A stretch of 12,152 nt of DNA. Source: an uncultured cyanobacterium (lineage in GTDB: Bacteria; Cyanobacteriota; Cyanobacteriia; PCC-6307; Cyanobiaceae). The stretch is from contig CAIZOZ010000505.1 of assembly GCA_903934745.1 (NCBI GenBank), positions 1 to 12,152 on the forward strand. The letters are read 5' to 3'. A program made the position numbers and the translations under genes. How positions within the stretch are numbered: the stretch's first letter is position 1; the number at the start of each line of letters is the position of its first letter. The notes below the pieces were generated by a model. The model searched no databases. It saw only the letters and a program-made list of their open reading frames with translations, and had not been told where the DNA came from. Shown here piece by piece: positions 1 to 7,357 of this stretch.

Positions 1-87
1 CCGCAGGCTGGGGTTTTCGCGGATCAATCGGTCGTGTTCCCGATAGAAGCGCTGGCAGTCAGGGCATTGGCAGGGCTCTTCAGGCAC
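1..87 (-). CDS. N-terminal part of a small Cys-rich hypothetical protein (runs off the left edge)
   Basis: The minus strand reads open from a GTG at 87-85 to the window edge, giving 29 residues that begin MPEEPCQCPDCQRFYREHDR. A CxCxxC cluster (Cys6, Cys8, Cys11) followed by a charged, helix-like stretch looks like a small zinc- or metal-binding module. An in-frame stop lies just upstream, which limits the start to this GTG. An AGGG stretch about 5 bases before it could serve as ribosome binding site. I do not recognise the family by name. The amino-acid composition is more protein-like than in the competing frames, but only 87 bases are visible, so the call is tentative. Confidence 0.45.
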   Translation of the reverse strand, partial: MPEEPCQCPDCQRFYREHDRLIRENPSLR

Positions 88-199
88 CGAATCCCTAGTT
101 GCTCATCAAACCCCATCATGGCATTGCGCGGCAGCCAGCAGTGGCCGGGCACAGCCAAGGCCGCACCTGGCCCAACCCGAGGTTGACACCGCCTCAGGC

Positions 200-634
200 T
201 CAGGCGGCCCATGGCCCCTGGTGGGAAGGGTCGCCGCCGAGCGGATCACCGCCAGGTTCATCCTTGTCGAAGGCGGCCGGCAAGGGGATTTCGATCGAGC
301 TCACCACGTGGATCACATCACGTAGCCGCATCGAATCGGCGAACCAGCCCATGGCCTGCTCCACCTCGCCCTGGCGTTCGGCGTCGCTGGCCTGATCCTC
401 ATGCGCTTCGGCCAGCAGGGCCAGCCAGCAGAGGCAGCGGGCCTGCACCACCGAGAGATCCAGCTCCTCGAGCTGGCTGTCGGCGATGCGCTCGCTTTCC
501 TGTTGCACCAGCAGCCGCAGCCGCAGATCGTGGAGCTGGCTCATCCGATCGCGGAAACCTGGCGCCACGCTAGCCGCGGAGTCCGTTTTGAGAAAGGCGC
601 CAGTGGTAGCGCCTTTGCGCCCCGAACCGGCCAT
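200..634 (-). CDS. Conserved-looking hypothetical protein, helical and acidic
   Basis: This is an open frame of 144 residues. The core, about residues 31-100, is rich in Leu, Glu, Gln and Arg and looks like several amphipathic helices (for example MSQLHDLRLRLL, then QARCLCWLALLAEAHEDQ). The C-terminal tail is Gly/Pro/Asp-rich. There is no signal peptide, membrane segment or catalytic motif that I can recognise. The start is uncertain: the ATG at 634 gives a Gly/Lys/Ala-rich leader, while the internal ATG at 544 begins directly at the helical core. Neither has a strong Shine-Dalgarno sequence. It resembles small proteins of unknown function found in picocyanobacteria, but that is from memory. 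It lies in the same direction as the partial gene at the left edge, 112 bases upstream of it. Confidence 0.6.
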   Translation of the reverse strand: MAGSGRKGATTGAFLKTDSAASVAPGFRDRMSQLHDLRLRLLVQQESERIADSQLEELDLSVVQARCLCWLALLAEAHEDQASDAERQGEVEQAMGWFADSMRLRDVIHVVSSIEIPLPAAFDKDEPGGDPLGGDPSHQGPWAA

Positions 635-714
635 GACCCCAACCGGAACCCCGGCACGGATCGAGCCGAACCCACCACCCAGAGTGGCGGCAACATGGGC
701 TGGACAATTCGCCG

Positions 715-852
715 ATGGCCTGGATGCTCGAGGTGGATGGCTTCATCCTCGACATCCGTACGCTGCCGCTGGCCTTCCAGGTGGAAGCCTGTGCGCGAGG
801 CAAGATTCCTTACATGCCCGCCCTGCGCCAGGCGGACGAGTCGCCCCCTTGA
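715..852 (+). pseudogene. Short frame resembling the C-terminal end of a broken gene
   Basis: A frame of 45 codons reads MAWMLEVDGFILDIRTLPLA, then FQVEACARGKIPYMPALRQ and a short acidic tail. The alternating hydrophobic and charged residues and the compact ending look like a real protein C-terminus, unlike the low-complexity Arg/Pro/Ala translations in the other frames here. Upstream the frame stays open only to a stop at 634-636 and has no convincing N-terminal domain. The likeliest reading is a remnant of a truncated gene, though a small intact gene starting at 715 is possible. I cannot name the family. It sits alone in the 358-base gap between the hypothetical gene and the tRNA; I see nothing else in that gap. 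Confidence 0.3.
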
Positions 853-992
853 GCCAGGGGAAAACCATGATTGCCAAGCCAAGGCCGCTGCGCGCCGATC
901 GGGCCTGCACCACCGGCTGAAGCCCTCAGGTGGCCGCCGAGCCACAGCGGCGGCTGGTCTCAACGCTCAACGCGACCTGGTTCTGACGGGAA

Positions 993-1066
<74 letters not shown>

Positions 1067-1194
1067 CGAGCCCATCGGCCAAAGGCCAAGAGCAAGGCCG
1101 ACGATAGATCGGCAGGTTCAGCTCTGGGCAAAGCGGCCACCGGGGCCTGGCCTGCGCCCACTGGCGGCACGGAAGCTTCGGCACGGGCAGGTTC

Positions 1195-1200
1195 TAGCCT
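1195..1200 (+). promoter_or_regulatory. Possible -10 element for rnpB
   Basis: The hexamer TAGCCT ends 7 bases before the predicted 5' end of the RNase P RNA (about 1207-1208), the expected distance for a -10 box. No good -35 element is visible 16-18 bases upstream. The call rests on position only. Confidence 0.3.
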
Positions 1201-1206
1201 GAAGCC

Positions 1207-1620
1207 CGAAAGCAGGCGAGGTGATCGCAATCGGAGCGGATTCGGCCCTCGGGCTGATCTCCGGGTCCGGTTGAGGAAAGTCCGGGCTCCCCAACGGCCA
1301 GGCTTGCCGGGTAACGCCCGGTGCGGGTGACCGTGAGGACAGTGCCACAGAAACACACCGCCGATGGCCCCCTCGGGGGCACAGGTAAGGGTGCAAGGGT
1401 GCGGTAAGAGCGCACCAGCGGCATCGAGAGGTGCCGGCTCGGTAAACCCCGGCTGGGAGCAAGGCCCAGGGACAACGGTTGGCCGACTTCCCCGTCCCGA
1501 TTCAAGCGAGCCGCTCGAGGCCGTCGGTAACGGCGGTCCCAGACAGATGATCGCCCCCGTCACCTCGGCCTTCGGGCCGGATGTGGCGGAGAACAGAACC
1601 CGGCTTACGTCCTGCTTTCA
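1207..1620 (+). ncRNA. rnpB: RNase P RNA (M1 RNA, catalytic subunit of RNase P)
   Basis: This is the ribozyme that cuts the 5' leader from pre-tRNAs. The conserved P4 region GAGGAAAGTCCGGGCTCC is at 1273-1290, and its partner block ACAGAACCCGGCTTAC is at 1593-1608. The P10-12-like block around 1398-1416 (GGTGCGGTAAGAGCGCACC) is also typical of bacterial type A RNA. The ends are set by a perfect 9-bp P1 helix, GAAAGCAGG at 1208-1216 with CCTGCTTTC at 1611-1619. The resulting length of about 413 bases is normal for cyanobacteria. The rnc start codon lies only 32 bases after the 3' end, with no terminator between, so the two may be co-transcribed. Confidence 0.95.
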
Positions 1621-1651
1621 CCCCATTTCCAGCTCCATCCCCCACCGCCCC

Positions 1652-2413
1652 ATGACCCCGGAGCGCCGCCAGCTCCTGATCGCCTTCCTCACCAGCCTTG
1701 GGCTGGATCCCGCCGCCCGAGGCGGCCCCGGTGACAACGCCACCGCCCTGGCACCGATCGAGGAGGCTCTCAGCCACAGCTCCGCCGGCCTGGGCCGCAA
1801 CCACGAACAGCTGGAGTTTCTCGGCGATGCGGTGCTGCGCCTGGCCGCTTCTGAATTTCTGGCCCGCCGCTACCGCCGCCTGGGCGTGGGCCAGCGCTCC
1901 AGCCTGCGCGCCCAGCTGGTGAGTGATCGCTGGCTCTCAGAGCTGGCCGAGCGCATCGCCCTCGAACCGATGCTGCATCTGGGTGCGGCCGCCGCCGGGG
2001 ATCGGGCCGGCCGCGCCACGGTGCTGGCCGAAACCTGCGAGGCCCTGATCGGTGGGATCTACGTGGCCTGGGGCGGCCCCCAGGGCGGCCTGGAGCCGGT
2101 GGAGCACTGGCTCACGCCCCACTGGCAGGCAAGTTGCCAGGAGCTGCTGGCCGATCCCCATCGCCACAACTGGAAATCAGCCCTGCAGGAATGGAGTCAG
2201 GCCCAGGGCCGCGGGCTGCCCCGCTACCAGGGCGAAGAACGCAGCCGCAGCCATGGCGATCCACGCCGCTTTCACTGTGTGGTGTCCCTGGCGGAGCAGG
2301 AACTCGGGCAAGGCTGGGGTGGCTCCCGACGCGAAGCCGAACAGGAGGCAGCCCGGATGGCCCTGGATAATCTGCCGCCGGGCCAGGGAGCTGAAGCAGC
2401 CGCTGAACCCTGA
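1652..2413 (+). CDS. rnc: Ribonuclease III
   Basis: This is the double-strand-specific endoribonuclease that processes rRNA precursors and structured mRNAs in the cytoplasm. The 253 residues hold an N-terminal catalytic domain with the signature HEQLEFLGDAVL (residues 51-62; ligands Glu52, Glu55 and Asp59) and the second acidic cluster AETCEALIGGIY (126-137). A C-terminal double-stranded-RNA-binding domain (about 170-240) starts near HNWKSALQE and ends in GGSRREAEQEAARMAL. In the second cluster the position that is Asp in E. coli (Asp114) is Glu127 here, while Glu130 matches Glu117. The ATG at 1652 is chosen because the open frame upstream of it runs through rnpB. There is no clear Shine-Dalgarno sequence. 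The gene converges with ndhS, 18 bases away. Confidence 0.94.
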   Translation: MTPERRQLLIAFLTSLGLDPAARGGPGDNATALAPIEEALSHSSAGLGRNHEQLEFLGDAVLRLAASEFLARRYRRLGVGQRSSLRAQLVSDRWLSELAERIALEPMLHLGAAAAGDRAGRATVLAETCEALIGGIYVAWGGPQGGLEPVEHWLTPHWQASCQELLADPHRHNWKSALQEWSQAQGRGLPRYQGEERSRSHGDPRRFHCVVSLAEQELGQGWGGSRREAEQEAARMALDNLPPGQGAEAAAEP

Positions 2414-2431
2414 AGTTTGGTCGGGTCCGGA

Positions 2432-2611
2432 TCAGACCTGCTCCAGGGTGATGAGCGGCATCGTCACCAGCTTGTCCCAGTTGCCGCCTTCGAACAGCAC
2501 GGCGGCCTTCGAACCGCTGATGCGCTGCACGAAGCCCTTGTAGCCGTTGTAGATGGAGCTCTGATCACGCACCACCACGGTGGAGCCAGGCAGGATCGGC
2601 AGGCTGGCCAT
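2432..2611 (-). CDS. ndhS: NAD(P)H-quinone oxidoreductase subunit S (NDH-1 ferredoxin-docking subunit)
   Basis: This small, 59-residue protein has an SH3-like fold. In cyanobacteria and chloroplasts it sits on the peripheral arm of the thylakoid NDH-1 complex and helps bind reduced ferredoxin for cyclic electron flow. The sequence shows the family pattern: LPGSTVVV near the start, YNGYKGFVQR at 21-30, then KAAVLFEGGNWDKLVT at 35-50, nearly identical to the cyanobacterial consensus as I remember it. The ATG at 2611 is the natural start for that length. The frame stays open far upstream, but that stretch is Arg/Gly/Pro-rich and overlaps rimM, so it is not coding. The gene is convergent with rnc. 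Confidence 0.93.
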   Translation of the reverse strand: MASLPILPGSTVVVRDQSSIYNGYKGFVQRISGSKAAVLFEGGNWDKLVTMPLITLEQV

Positions 2612-2647
2612 CGCAAACCGCCGCGGGCGGGACTGAACGCTGGCGTC

Positions 2648-2653
2648 ATTATC
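2648..2653 (-). promoter_or_regulatory. Possible -10 element for ndhS
   Basis: On the minus strand the hexamer GATAAT, one mismatch from TATAAT, lies 36 bases upstream of the ndhS ATG in an otherwise very GC-rich spacer. No good -35 box is seen. This would give a leader of roughly 30 bases. Confidence 0.35.
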
Positions 2654-2891
2654 GGAGACAGCAGCACCGGTCGGGCGGTCCGTTTGGCCCGGCCGCAGTG
2701 CGAGCCGGCCCGACCCAGCGGCCGCTGGCGCTCGCCGGCCTGCTGGCAACCTGGTACCAGGCCCGGACGCACAATCACGCCGCCGATCTGCGCTCCCAGC
2801 GGACTCCCGCCGCATCTCCGCCGGCGGGCCTCCCCCGGCCGCCCCCGTCCCCGCCGGCGCACCCATCCCTTCAGGAAGCCCCCGAACCACC

Positions 2892-3494
2892 TTGCCCAAC
2901 ACTCCACCAGACAGCTCTGCCAACACCCCACCACAAGCCGACGCCACCCCGCCCGAGCTGATGGCCGTCGGCAAGCTCGTGGCCGCCCAGGGGCTGCGCG
3001 GTGAGCTGCGGGTGCTGCCGATGAGTGACTTCCCCCAGCGCTTCACCCGGCCCGGCCGTCGCTGGCTGCAGGGCCAACCGTCCCAGCCGCCCCAGGTGGT
3101 GGAGCTGCTGAACGGCCGCCAGCTGCCGGGCAAGGAATTGTTCGTGGTGCAGCTGGCCGGGATCAACAGCCGCGAGGCCGCTGAGGCCCTGGTGGGCCAG
3201 CAGCTGCTGGTGGCCGCCAATGACCGCCTGCCCCTGCAACCGGGCGAGTTTCACCTGCTGGACCTGGTGGGCCTGGAAGCTCGCCTGCTCGAGCCCGATG
3301 GACGCCCCGGTGCCCTGATCGGCCGGGTGAGCAACCTGCTCCACGCCGGCAACGACCTGCTGGAGATCGAGCGGCCAGGCGAGCCGGCCCCAGCCCCGCT
3401 GCTGATTCCATTTGTGAACGCGATCGTGCCCGTGGTGAAGCTGAACGAGGGCTGGATCGGCCTCACGCCTCCGCCCGGCCTGCTGGACCTCTGA
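2892..3494 (+). CDS. rimM: Ribosome maturation factor RimM
   Basis: RimM binds ribosomal protein S19 and helps the head of the 30S subunit mature. The N-terminal RimM barrel covers about residues 26-113 (VGKLVAAQGLRGELRV, then SDFPQRFTRPGRRWL). A linker leads to the PRC-type barrel with GALIGRVSNLLHAGNDLLEIE-like residues at 140-160 and LIPFVNAIVPVV at 171-182. The start is uncertain. The TTG at 2892 gives 200 residues with a 24-residue Pro/Thr-rich leader. The ATG at 2961 gives 177 residues and begins one residue before the conserved VGK. Homologues usually have several residues before that VGK, so an upstream start is preferred, but weakly. manC follows on the same strand, 29 bases later. 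Confidence 0.92.
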   Translation: MPNTPPDSSANTPPQADATPPELMAVGKLVAAQGLRGELRVLPMSDFPQRFTRPGRRWLQGQPSQPPQVVELLNGRQLPGKELFVVQLAGINSREAAEALVGQQLLVAANDRLPLQPGEFHLLDLVGLEARLLEPDGRPGALIGRVSNLLHAGNDLLEIERPGEPAPAPLLIPFVNAIVPVVKLNEGWIGLTPPPGLLDL

Positions 3495-3523
3495 ACGGTC
3501 AGGGACAGCCCAGGTCCGGTTGA

Positions 3524-5059
3524 ATGGTTGGAACCAGCGCCCATAACGGGTCGGCGACAGCGACGATGACCCAACCTCCGACGCAAGCTCCCCTCATACC
3601 GGTGATCCTCTGCGGCGGCACCGGCACCCGTCTGTGGCCGCTGTCGCGGGCCTCCTATCCCAAGCAGTACTGGCCGCTGGCCGGCAGCGGTGAAGACACC
3701 CTGCTGCAGCAAACCCAGCTGCGGCTCAGCGGCCTGGCGCGGCTGGCGCCGCCCCTGCTGATCTGCAACGAGGATCACCGCTTCATCGTCGCCGAACAGA
3801 TGCGCCAGATCGGCGTCGATCCGGCGGCGATCCTGCTGGAACCGATCGGCCGTAACACGGCGCCGGCGGTGGCGGTAGCCGCCCTGCAGGCCAGCGCCCG
3901 CGGTGCCGATCCGCTGCTGCTGGTGCTCGCCGCCGACCATGTGATCCGCGATGCCGAGCGCTTTCGGGCCACGGTGGAGGCCGGCATGGCGGCGGCCGAA
4001 GCCGGCCAGCTGGTGACCTTCGGCATCGTGCCCACCGCCCCGGAAACCGGCTACGGCTACATCGAAGCCGCCCACGACCTGGCCAGCGGTGGGACCGCTG
4101 ACCAGCCGTCGCTGCAGGCGCCGATCCCGATCGTCCGCTTTGTCGAAAAGCCTGATCGGGCCACGGCCGAGCAGTTCCTGGCCAACGGCCGCTTCACCTG
4201 GAACAGCGGCATGTTCCTGTTCCGCTGCAGCGCCATCCTGGCCGAGCTGGAGCGCCTGGCGCCGGCGGTGGTGAGCGCCTGCCGCAGCGCCCTCGAACAC
4301 GATGGCGCTGATCTGGAGTTCCTGCGACTGGAGCGCGAAGCCTTCGCCAACTGCCCCAGCGTCGCCATCGACGTGGCCGTGATGGAGAAGACCGACCGCG
4401 GCGCGGTGTTGCCGCTGGATGCCGGCTGGAGTGATGTGGGCAGCTGGAGTGCCCTATGGGAAACCGCCGATCAGGACGGCAATGGCAACGTGCTGCGCGG
4501 CCGCGTGATCAGCGAGGACAGCCGCAACTGCTACCTGCGCAGCGAGCACCGCCTGGTGGTGGGCCTGGGGGTGGAGGATCTGGTGGTGGTCGAAACCGAC
4601 GACGTGGTGCTGGTGGCCCAGCGCGACCGCGCCCAGGATGTCAAGACGATCGTGAACCTGCTGGAGCGGGCCGGTGCCCCCGAAAGCAAGGCCCACCGGC
4701 GCATTTACCGCCCCTGGGGCTCCTACGACGGCATCACCGAAGGCGATCGCTGGCAGGTGAAGAAGATCGTCGTCAACCCCGGCGGCTGCCTGTCACTGCA
4801 GATGCACCATCACCGCGCCGAGCACTGGATCGTGGTGAAAGGCACCGCCGTGGTCGAAAAGGACGGCGTCGAGGAGCTGGTGGGGGAGAACCAGAGCACC
4901 TACATCCCGCTGGGCTCCAAGCACCGCCTCAGCAACCCGGGCAAGATTCCGGTCGAGTTGATCGAGGTGCAGAGCGGCCCCTACCTCGGCGAGGACGACA
5001 TCGTGCGCTTCGAAGACCGCTATGGCCGCAGCGACCGCCTGGCCAGCACGCCCGGCTGA
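3524..5059 (+). CDS. manC: Mannose-1-phosphate guanylyltransferase / mannose-6-phosphate isomerase (bifunctional type)
   Basis: The enzyme makes GDP-mannose from mannose-1-phosphate and GTP. In the two-domain form it also interconverts fructose-6-phosphate and mannose-6-phosphate, feeding capsule, LPS or exopolysaccharide synthesis in the cytosol. The 511 residues have a nucleotidyltransferase domain with GGTGTRLWPLSR at 31-42, PKQ at 46-48, LAADHVI at 135-141, GYGYIE at 176-181, FVEKP at 206-210 and NSGMF at 227-231. The C-terminal type II isomerase cupin begins at RPWGSY (396-401), and its likely metal ligands lie in QMHHHRAEHW (426-435) plus His467. An internal ATG at 3566 is an alternative start, closer to the conserved domain; the ATG at 3524 is preferred because an AGG lies 9 bases upstream. 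The gene converges on glmS with 13 bases between the stops. Confidence 0.95.
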   Translation: MVGTSAHNGSATATMTQPPTQAPLIPVILCGGTGTRLWPLSRASYPKQYWPLAGSGEDTLLQQTQLRLSGLARLAPPLLICNEDHRFIVAEQMRQIGVDPAAILLEPIGRNTAPAVAVAALQASARGADPLLLVLAADHVIRDAERFRATVEAGMAAAEAGQLVTFGIVPTAPETGYGYIEAAHDLASGGTADQPSLQAPIPIVRFVEKPDRATAEQFLANGRFTWNSGMFLFRCSAILAELERLAPAVVSACRSALEHDGADLEFLRLEREAFANCPSVAIDVAVMEKTDRGAVLPLDAGWSDVGSWSALWETADQDGNGNVLRGRVISEDSRNCYLRSEHRLVVGLGVEDLVVVETDDVVLVAQRDRAQDVKTIVNLLERAGAPESKAHRRIYRPWGSYDGITEGDRWQVKKIVVNPGGCLSLQMHHHRAEHWIVVKGTAVVEKDGVEELVGENQSTYIPLGSKHRLSNPGKIPVELIEVQSGPYLGEDDIVRFEDRYGRSDRLASTPG

Positions 5060-5072
5060 AGCCCGCCCCCCT

Positions 5073-7001
5073 TCACTCCACCGTGACGCTCTTGGCCAGG
5101 TTGCGGGGCTGATCCACATCCAGGCCCCGATGGGCAGCGATGTGATAACTGAGCAGTTGCATCGGAATCACCGTCAGCAGGGGGCTGAGCAGTTCATCCA
5201 CCGCCGGCACAGGCAGCAGCACGTCAAACAGCTCCGTATCCGGTCCTTTGGGCGCCACGCCGATCAACTGGGCATCGCGGGCCTTGGCCTCCTGGGCGTT
5301 GGAGAGCACCTTCTCAAACACCGTGCCCGGCATCGCGATCGACACCACCGGCACCCGGGCATCAAGCAGGGCGATGGGCCCGTGCTTCATCTCGCCGGCC
5401 GGATAGCCCTCAGCATGGATGTAGCTGATCTCCTTGAGTTTGAGGGCCCCCTCCATGGCGATCGGGTAGTTGATGCCCCGCCCCAGGAAGATCACATCCT
5501 GGGTGTCGGCAAACAGGTGGGCCAGCTCAGCGCAGCGACGATCGTGGTCCTCCACCAGGGTCTGCAACAGGGCCGGCACCAGCCGCAGCTGCTCCACCAG
5601 GGCCCGCAGCCGCGCCGGGTCCGGCCCGCCGGGCCGATGGCCGCGCCGCTCGGCGAAGGCCAGGGCCAGTCCATAGAACGCCAGCAATTGACCCAGGAAG
5701 GTCTTGGTGGCCGCCACCCCCACCTCAATGCCGGCGCCGATGTCGAGGATGTGGGGCACGAGCCGGCCGAGGGAGCTCTCGGGCCGGTTGGTGATGCCCA
5801 GCGAGCGGGAGGCGAAGGCCGGATCCGCCAGCAACTGGCGCCGCTCCTGCTCCATCGCCAGCGCCGCCAGGGTGTCGGCGGTTTCGCCCGACTGGGTGAC
5901 ACCGATGGTGAGCATGTGGGGCACCAGCGGCGGCGGCGCGTAGCGGAACTCACTGGCATAAAAAACGTTGGTGGGGATGCCCGCCAGCTGTTCCAGCAGG
6001 TAGGCGCCCACCAAGGCCGCATGGCGGCTGGTGCCGCAAGCGAGAATCTGAATCCGCTCCACCCCTTCGAACACCGCCTCATCAAGAGGCAGAGCCACCA
6101 GCGCCAGGCCCTCCGCAGAAGGCAGATCAGGGGAATCCGGCGAGCGCAGCTCCGGCAGATGGCGGGCCACCCACAGGGCCGCCGTTTCCGGCTGCTCGTG
6201 AATCTCTTTGAGCATGAAGTGGCGGAAGCTGCGCTTGTCCACCACGTGCTCGGTGCCGCTCAGCAGGCTCGGAGTGCGCTGCACCCGCAGGCCATCGCCG
6301 CCATAGAGCTCAATGCCGAGGGGCGTCAGCAAGGCCACCTCGCCGTCCTCCAACGGCAGGATTGTGCGGGTGAAGCCGGCCAGGGCCGGCGTGTCGCTGG
6401 CGCAGAGAAACTCGCCCTCACCCAGGCCGATCAGCAGCGGCGCCTGGCGGCGGGCCACCACCAGAGCCCCGGGCACCTCCGCCCAGACCACCGCCAGGGC
6501 ATAGGCGCCGTGCAGCAGCGGCAGCACCTCCTGCACAGCCCGCAACAACAGGGGCCCATCGGCTCGAAGCCCCTCAGCGCCCAACTGCTCGAGGCGACGG
6601 GCCAGCAGGTGGGGGATCACCTCGGTGTCGGTGTCGCTACGAAACGACACCCCCCCCGCCTGGAGCTCCTCGCGCAGGCTGCGGTGGTTCTCGATGATGC
6701 CGTTCTGAACCACCGCCAGCCGGCCACTGCCGTCGAGATGGGGGTGGGCATTGCGCTCCTCCGGCTTGCCATGGGTGGCCCAGCGCGTATGGCCGATGCC
6801 GCAGTGCCCCGGAGCCCCCTGGGCCTCATAACGAGCCGTGAGGTTGACGAGCTTGCCTTCCGCCTTGAGGCAATGGAGCCCCTCGGCATCAACCGTGGCG
6901 ATACCGGCCGAGTCGTAGCCGCGATATTCGAGCTGGCGCAAGCCCTCCAGCAGCTGGGGCGCCGCCTCGCGCGAACCGATCAGGGCAACGATGCCGCACA
7001 T
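5073..7001 (-). CDS. glmS: Glutamine--fructose-6-phosphate aminotransferase (isomerizing)
   Basis: GlmS makes glucosamine-6-phosphate from fructose-6-phosphate and glutamine, the entry step to UDP-GlcNAc for peptidoglycan and LPS. The nucleophile Cys2 of the glutaminase domain is exposed after Met removal (MCGIVALIG); GHTRWATHG at 70-78 and QNGIIENH at 99-106 follow. Two SIS sugar-isomerase domains span about 305-440 (CGTS at 322-325, TQSGET at 369-374) and 495-630 (GRGINYPIAMEGALKLKE, EGYPAGEMKHGP). The end, PRNLAKSVTVE, is the conserved active-site tail with Lys637. The 642 residues are slightly longer than usual; part of the excess is a Ser/Pro/Asp-rich linker near 287-297. The start codon lies only 27 bases beyond the psaC terminator, and no glmS ribozyme is present. 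Confidence 0.97.
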   Translation of the reverse strand: MCGIVALIGSREAAPQLLEGLRQLEYRGYDSAGIATVDAEGLHCLKAEGKLVNLTARYEAQGAPGHCGIGHTRWATHGKPEERNAHPHLDGSGRLAVVQNGIIENHRSLREELQAGGVSFRSDTDTEVIPHLLARRLEQLGAEGLRADGPLLLRAVQEVLPLLHGAYALAVVWAEVPGALVVARRQAPLLIGLGEGEFLCASDTPALAGFTRTILPLEDGEVALLTPLGIELYGGDGLRVQRTPSLLSGTEHVVDKRSFRHFMLKEIHEQPETAALWVARHLPELRSPDSPDLPSAEGLALVALPLDEAVFEGVERIQILACGTSRHAALVGAYLLEQLAGIPTNVFYASEFRYAPPPLVPHMLTIGVTQSGETADTLAALAMEQERRQLLADPAFASRSLGITNRPESSLGRLVPHILDIGAGIEVGVAATKTFLGQLLAFYGLALAFAERRGHRPGGPDPARLRALVEQLRLVPALLQTLVEDHDRRCAELAHLFADTQDVIFLGRGINYPIAMEGALKLKEISYIHAEGYPAGEMKHGPIALLDARVPVVSIAMPGTVFEKVLSNAQEAKARDAQLIGVAPKGPDTELFDVLLPVPAVDELLSPLLTVIPMQLLSYHIAAHRGLDVDQPRNLAKSVTVE

Positions 7002-7028
7002 AAGGACGGGTCAGCGGAGGGAGGCCAC

Positions 7029-7052
7029 AAAAAAGCCCGGCAAGGGCCGGGC
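7029..7052 (-). terminator. Intrinsic terminator downstream of psaC
   Basis: On the minus strand, GCCCGGC and GCCGGGC form a 7-bp GC-rich stem around a CCTT loop, followed at once by TTTTTT. It lies 59 bases after the psaC stop and 27 bases before the glmS start, on the same strand. Confidence 0.88.
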
Positions 7053-7111
7053 CTGAGCTTATGGGAGCCCCACACCAGCGGCACCGCCGCGGGCCAAGGG
7101 CAGCCGGGCGC

Positions 7112-7357
7112 TCAGTAGGACAGACCCATGGAGCGACTGGTCTCGTCGCCGAGATACACACGGATGCTGAGGAAATCGGTGGGGCAGGCGGTTTCGCAGC
7201 GCTTGCAGCCCACGCAATCTTCCGTGCGAGGGGAAGAGGCAATCTGTCCGGCCTTGCAACCATCCCAGGGCACCATCTCGAGCACATCGAGGGGGCAGGC
7301 GCGGACACACTGCGTGCAGCCGATGCAGGTGTCGTAGATCTTGACGGCGTGGGACAT
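7112..7357 (-). CDS. psaC: Photosystem I iron-sulfur centre protein PsaC
   Basis: PsaC carries the terminal 4Fe-4S clusters FA and FB of photosystem I on the stromal/cytoplasmic side and passes electrons to ferredoxin. The protein has exactly the family length of 81 residues. It shows two ferredoxin motifs: CIGCTQCVRACP (Cys11, 14, 17, 21) and CVGCKRCETACP (Cys48, 51, 54, 58). The C-terminal tail ends in SMGLSY. The ATG at 7357 is chosen because it gives the canonical MSHAVKIYDTC start, and a GAGG lies 4 bases upstream; the frame continues upstream only as non-homologous sequence. The gene is divergent from acpP, with a shared 187-base upstream region, and ends in a strong terminator. Confidence 0.99.
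   Translation of the reverse strand: MSHAVKIYDTCIGCTQCVRACPLDVLEMVPWDGCKAGQIASSPRTEDCVGCKRCETACPTDFLSIRVYLGDETSRSMGLSY

Noticed and set aside
1364..1651. N-terminal extension of RNase III
   Set aside because: The frame is open but lies within rnpB. The RNase III homology begins after the ATG at 1652.
2612..3220. Long N-terminal extension of NdhS
   Set aside because: The frame is open but Gly/Arg/Pro-rich and overlaps rimM on the other strand. NdhS from the ATG at 2611 has the natural family length.
3251..4300. A 349-codon minus-strand frame opposite rimM and manC
   Set aside because: Antisense shadow: repetitive Gly/Arg/Gln composition, no motifs, and it spans two real genes on the other strand.
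6960..7020. A glmS ribozyme or riboswitch upstream of glmS
   Set aside because: The space before the start codon is far too short and has none of the conserved ribozyme core. The element is known from Firmicutes and relatives, not cyanobacteria.
5022..7118. A 698-codon open frame on the plus strand over the whole of glmS
   Set aside because: It is the mirror of glmS in high-GC DNA. Its translation is Gln/His/Arg-rich low-complexity sequence with no domain, while the minus strand encodes a complete GlmS.
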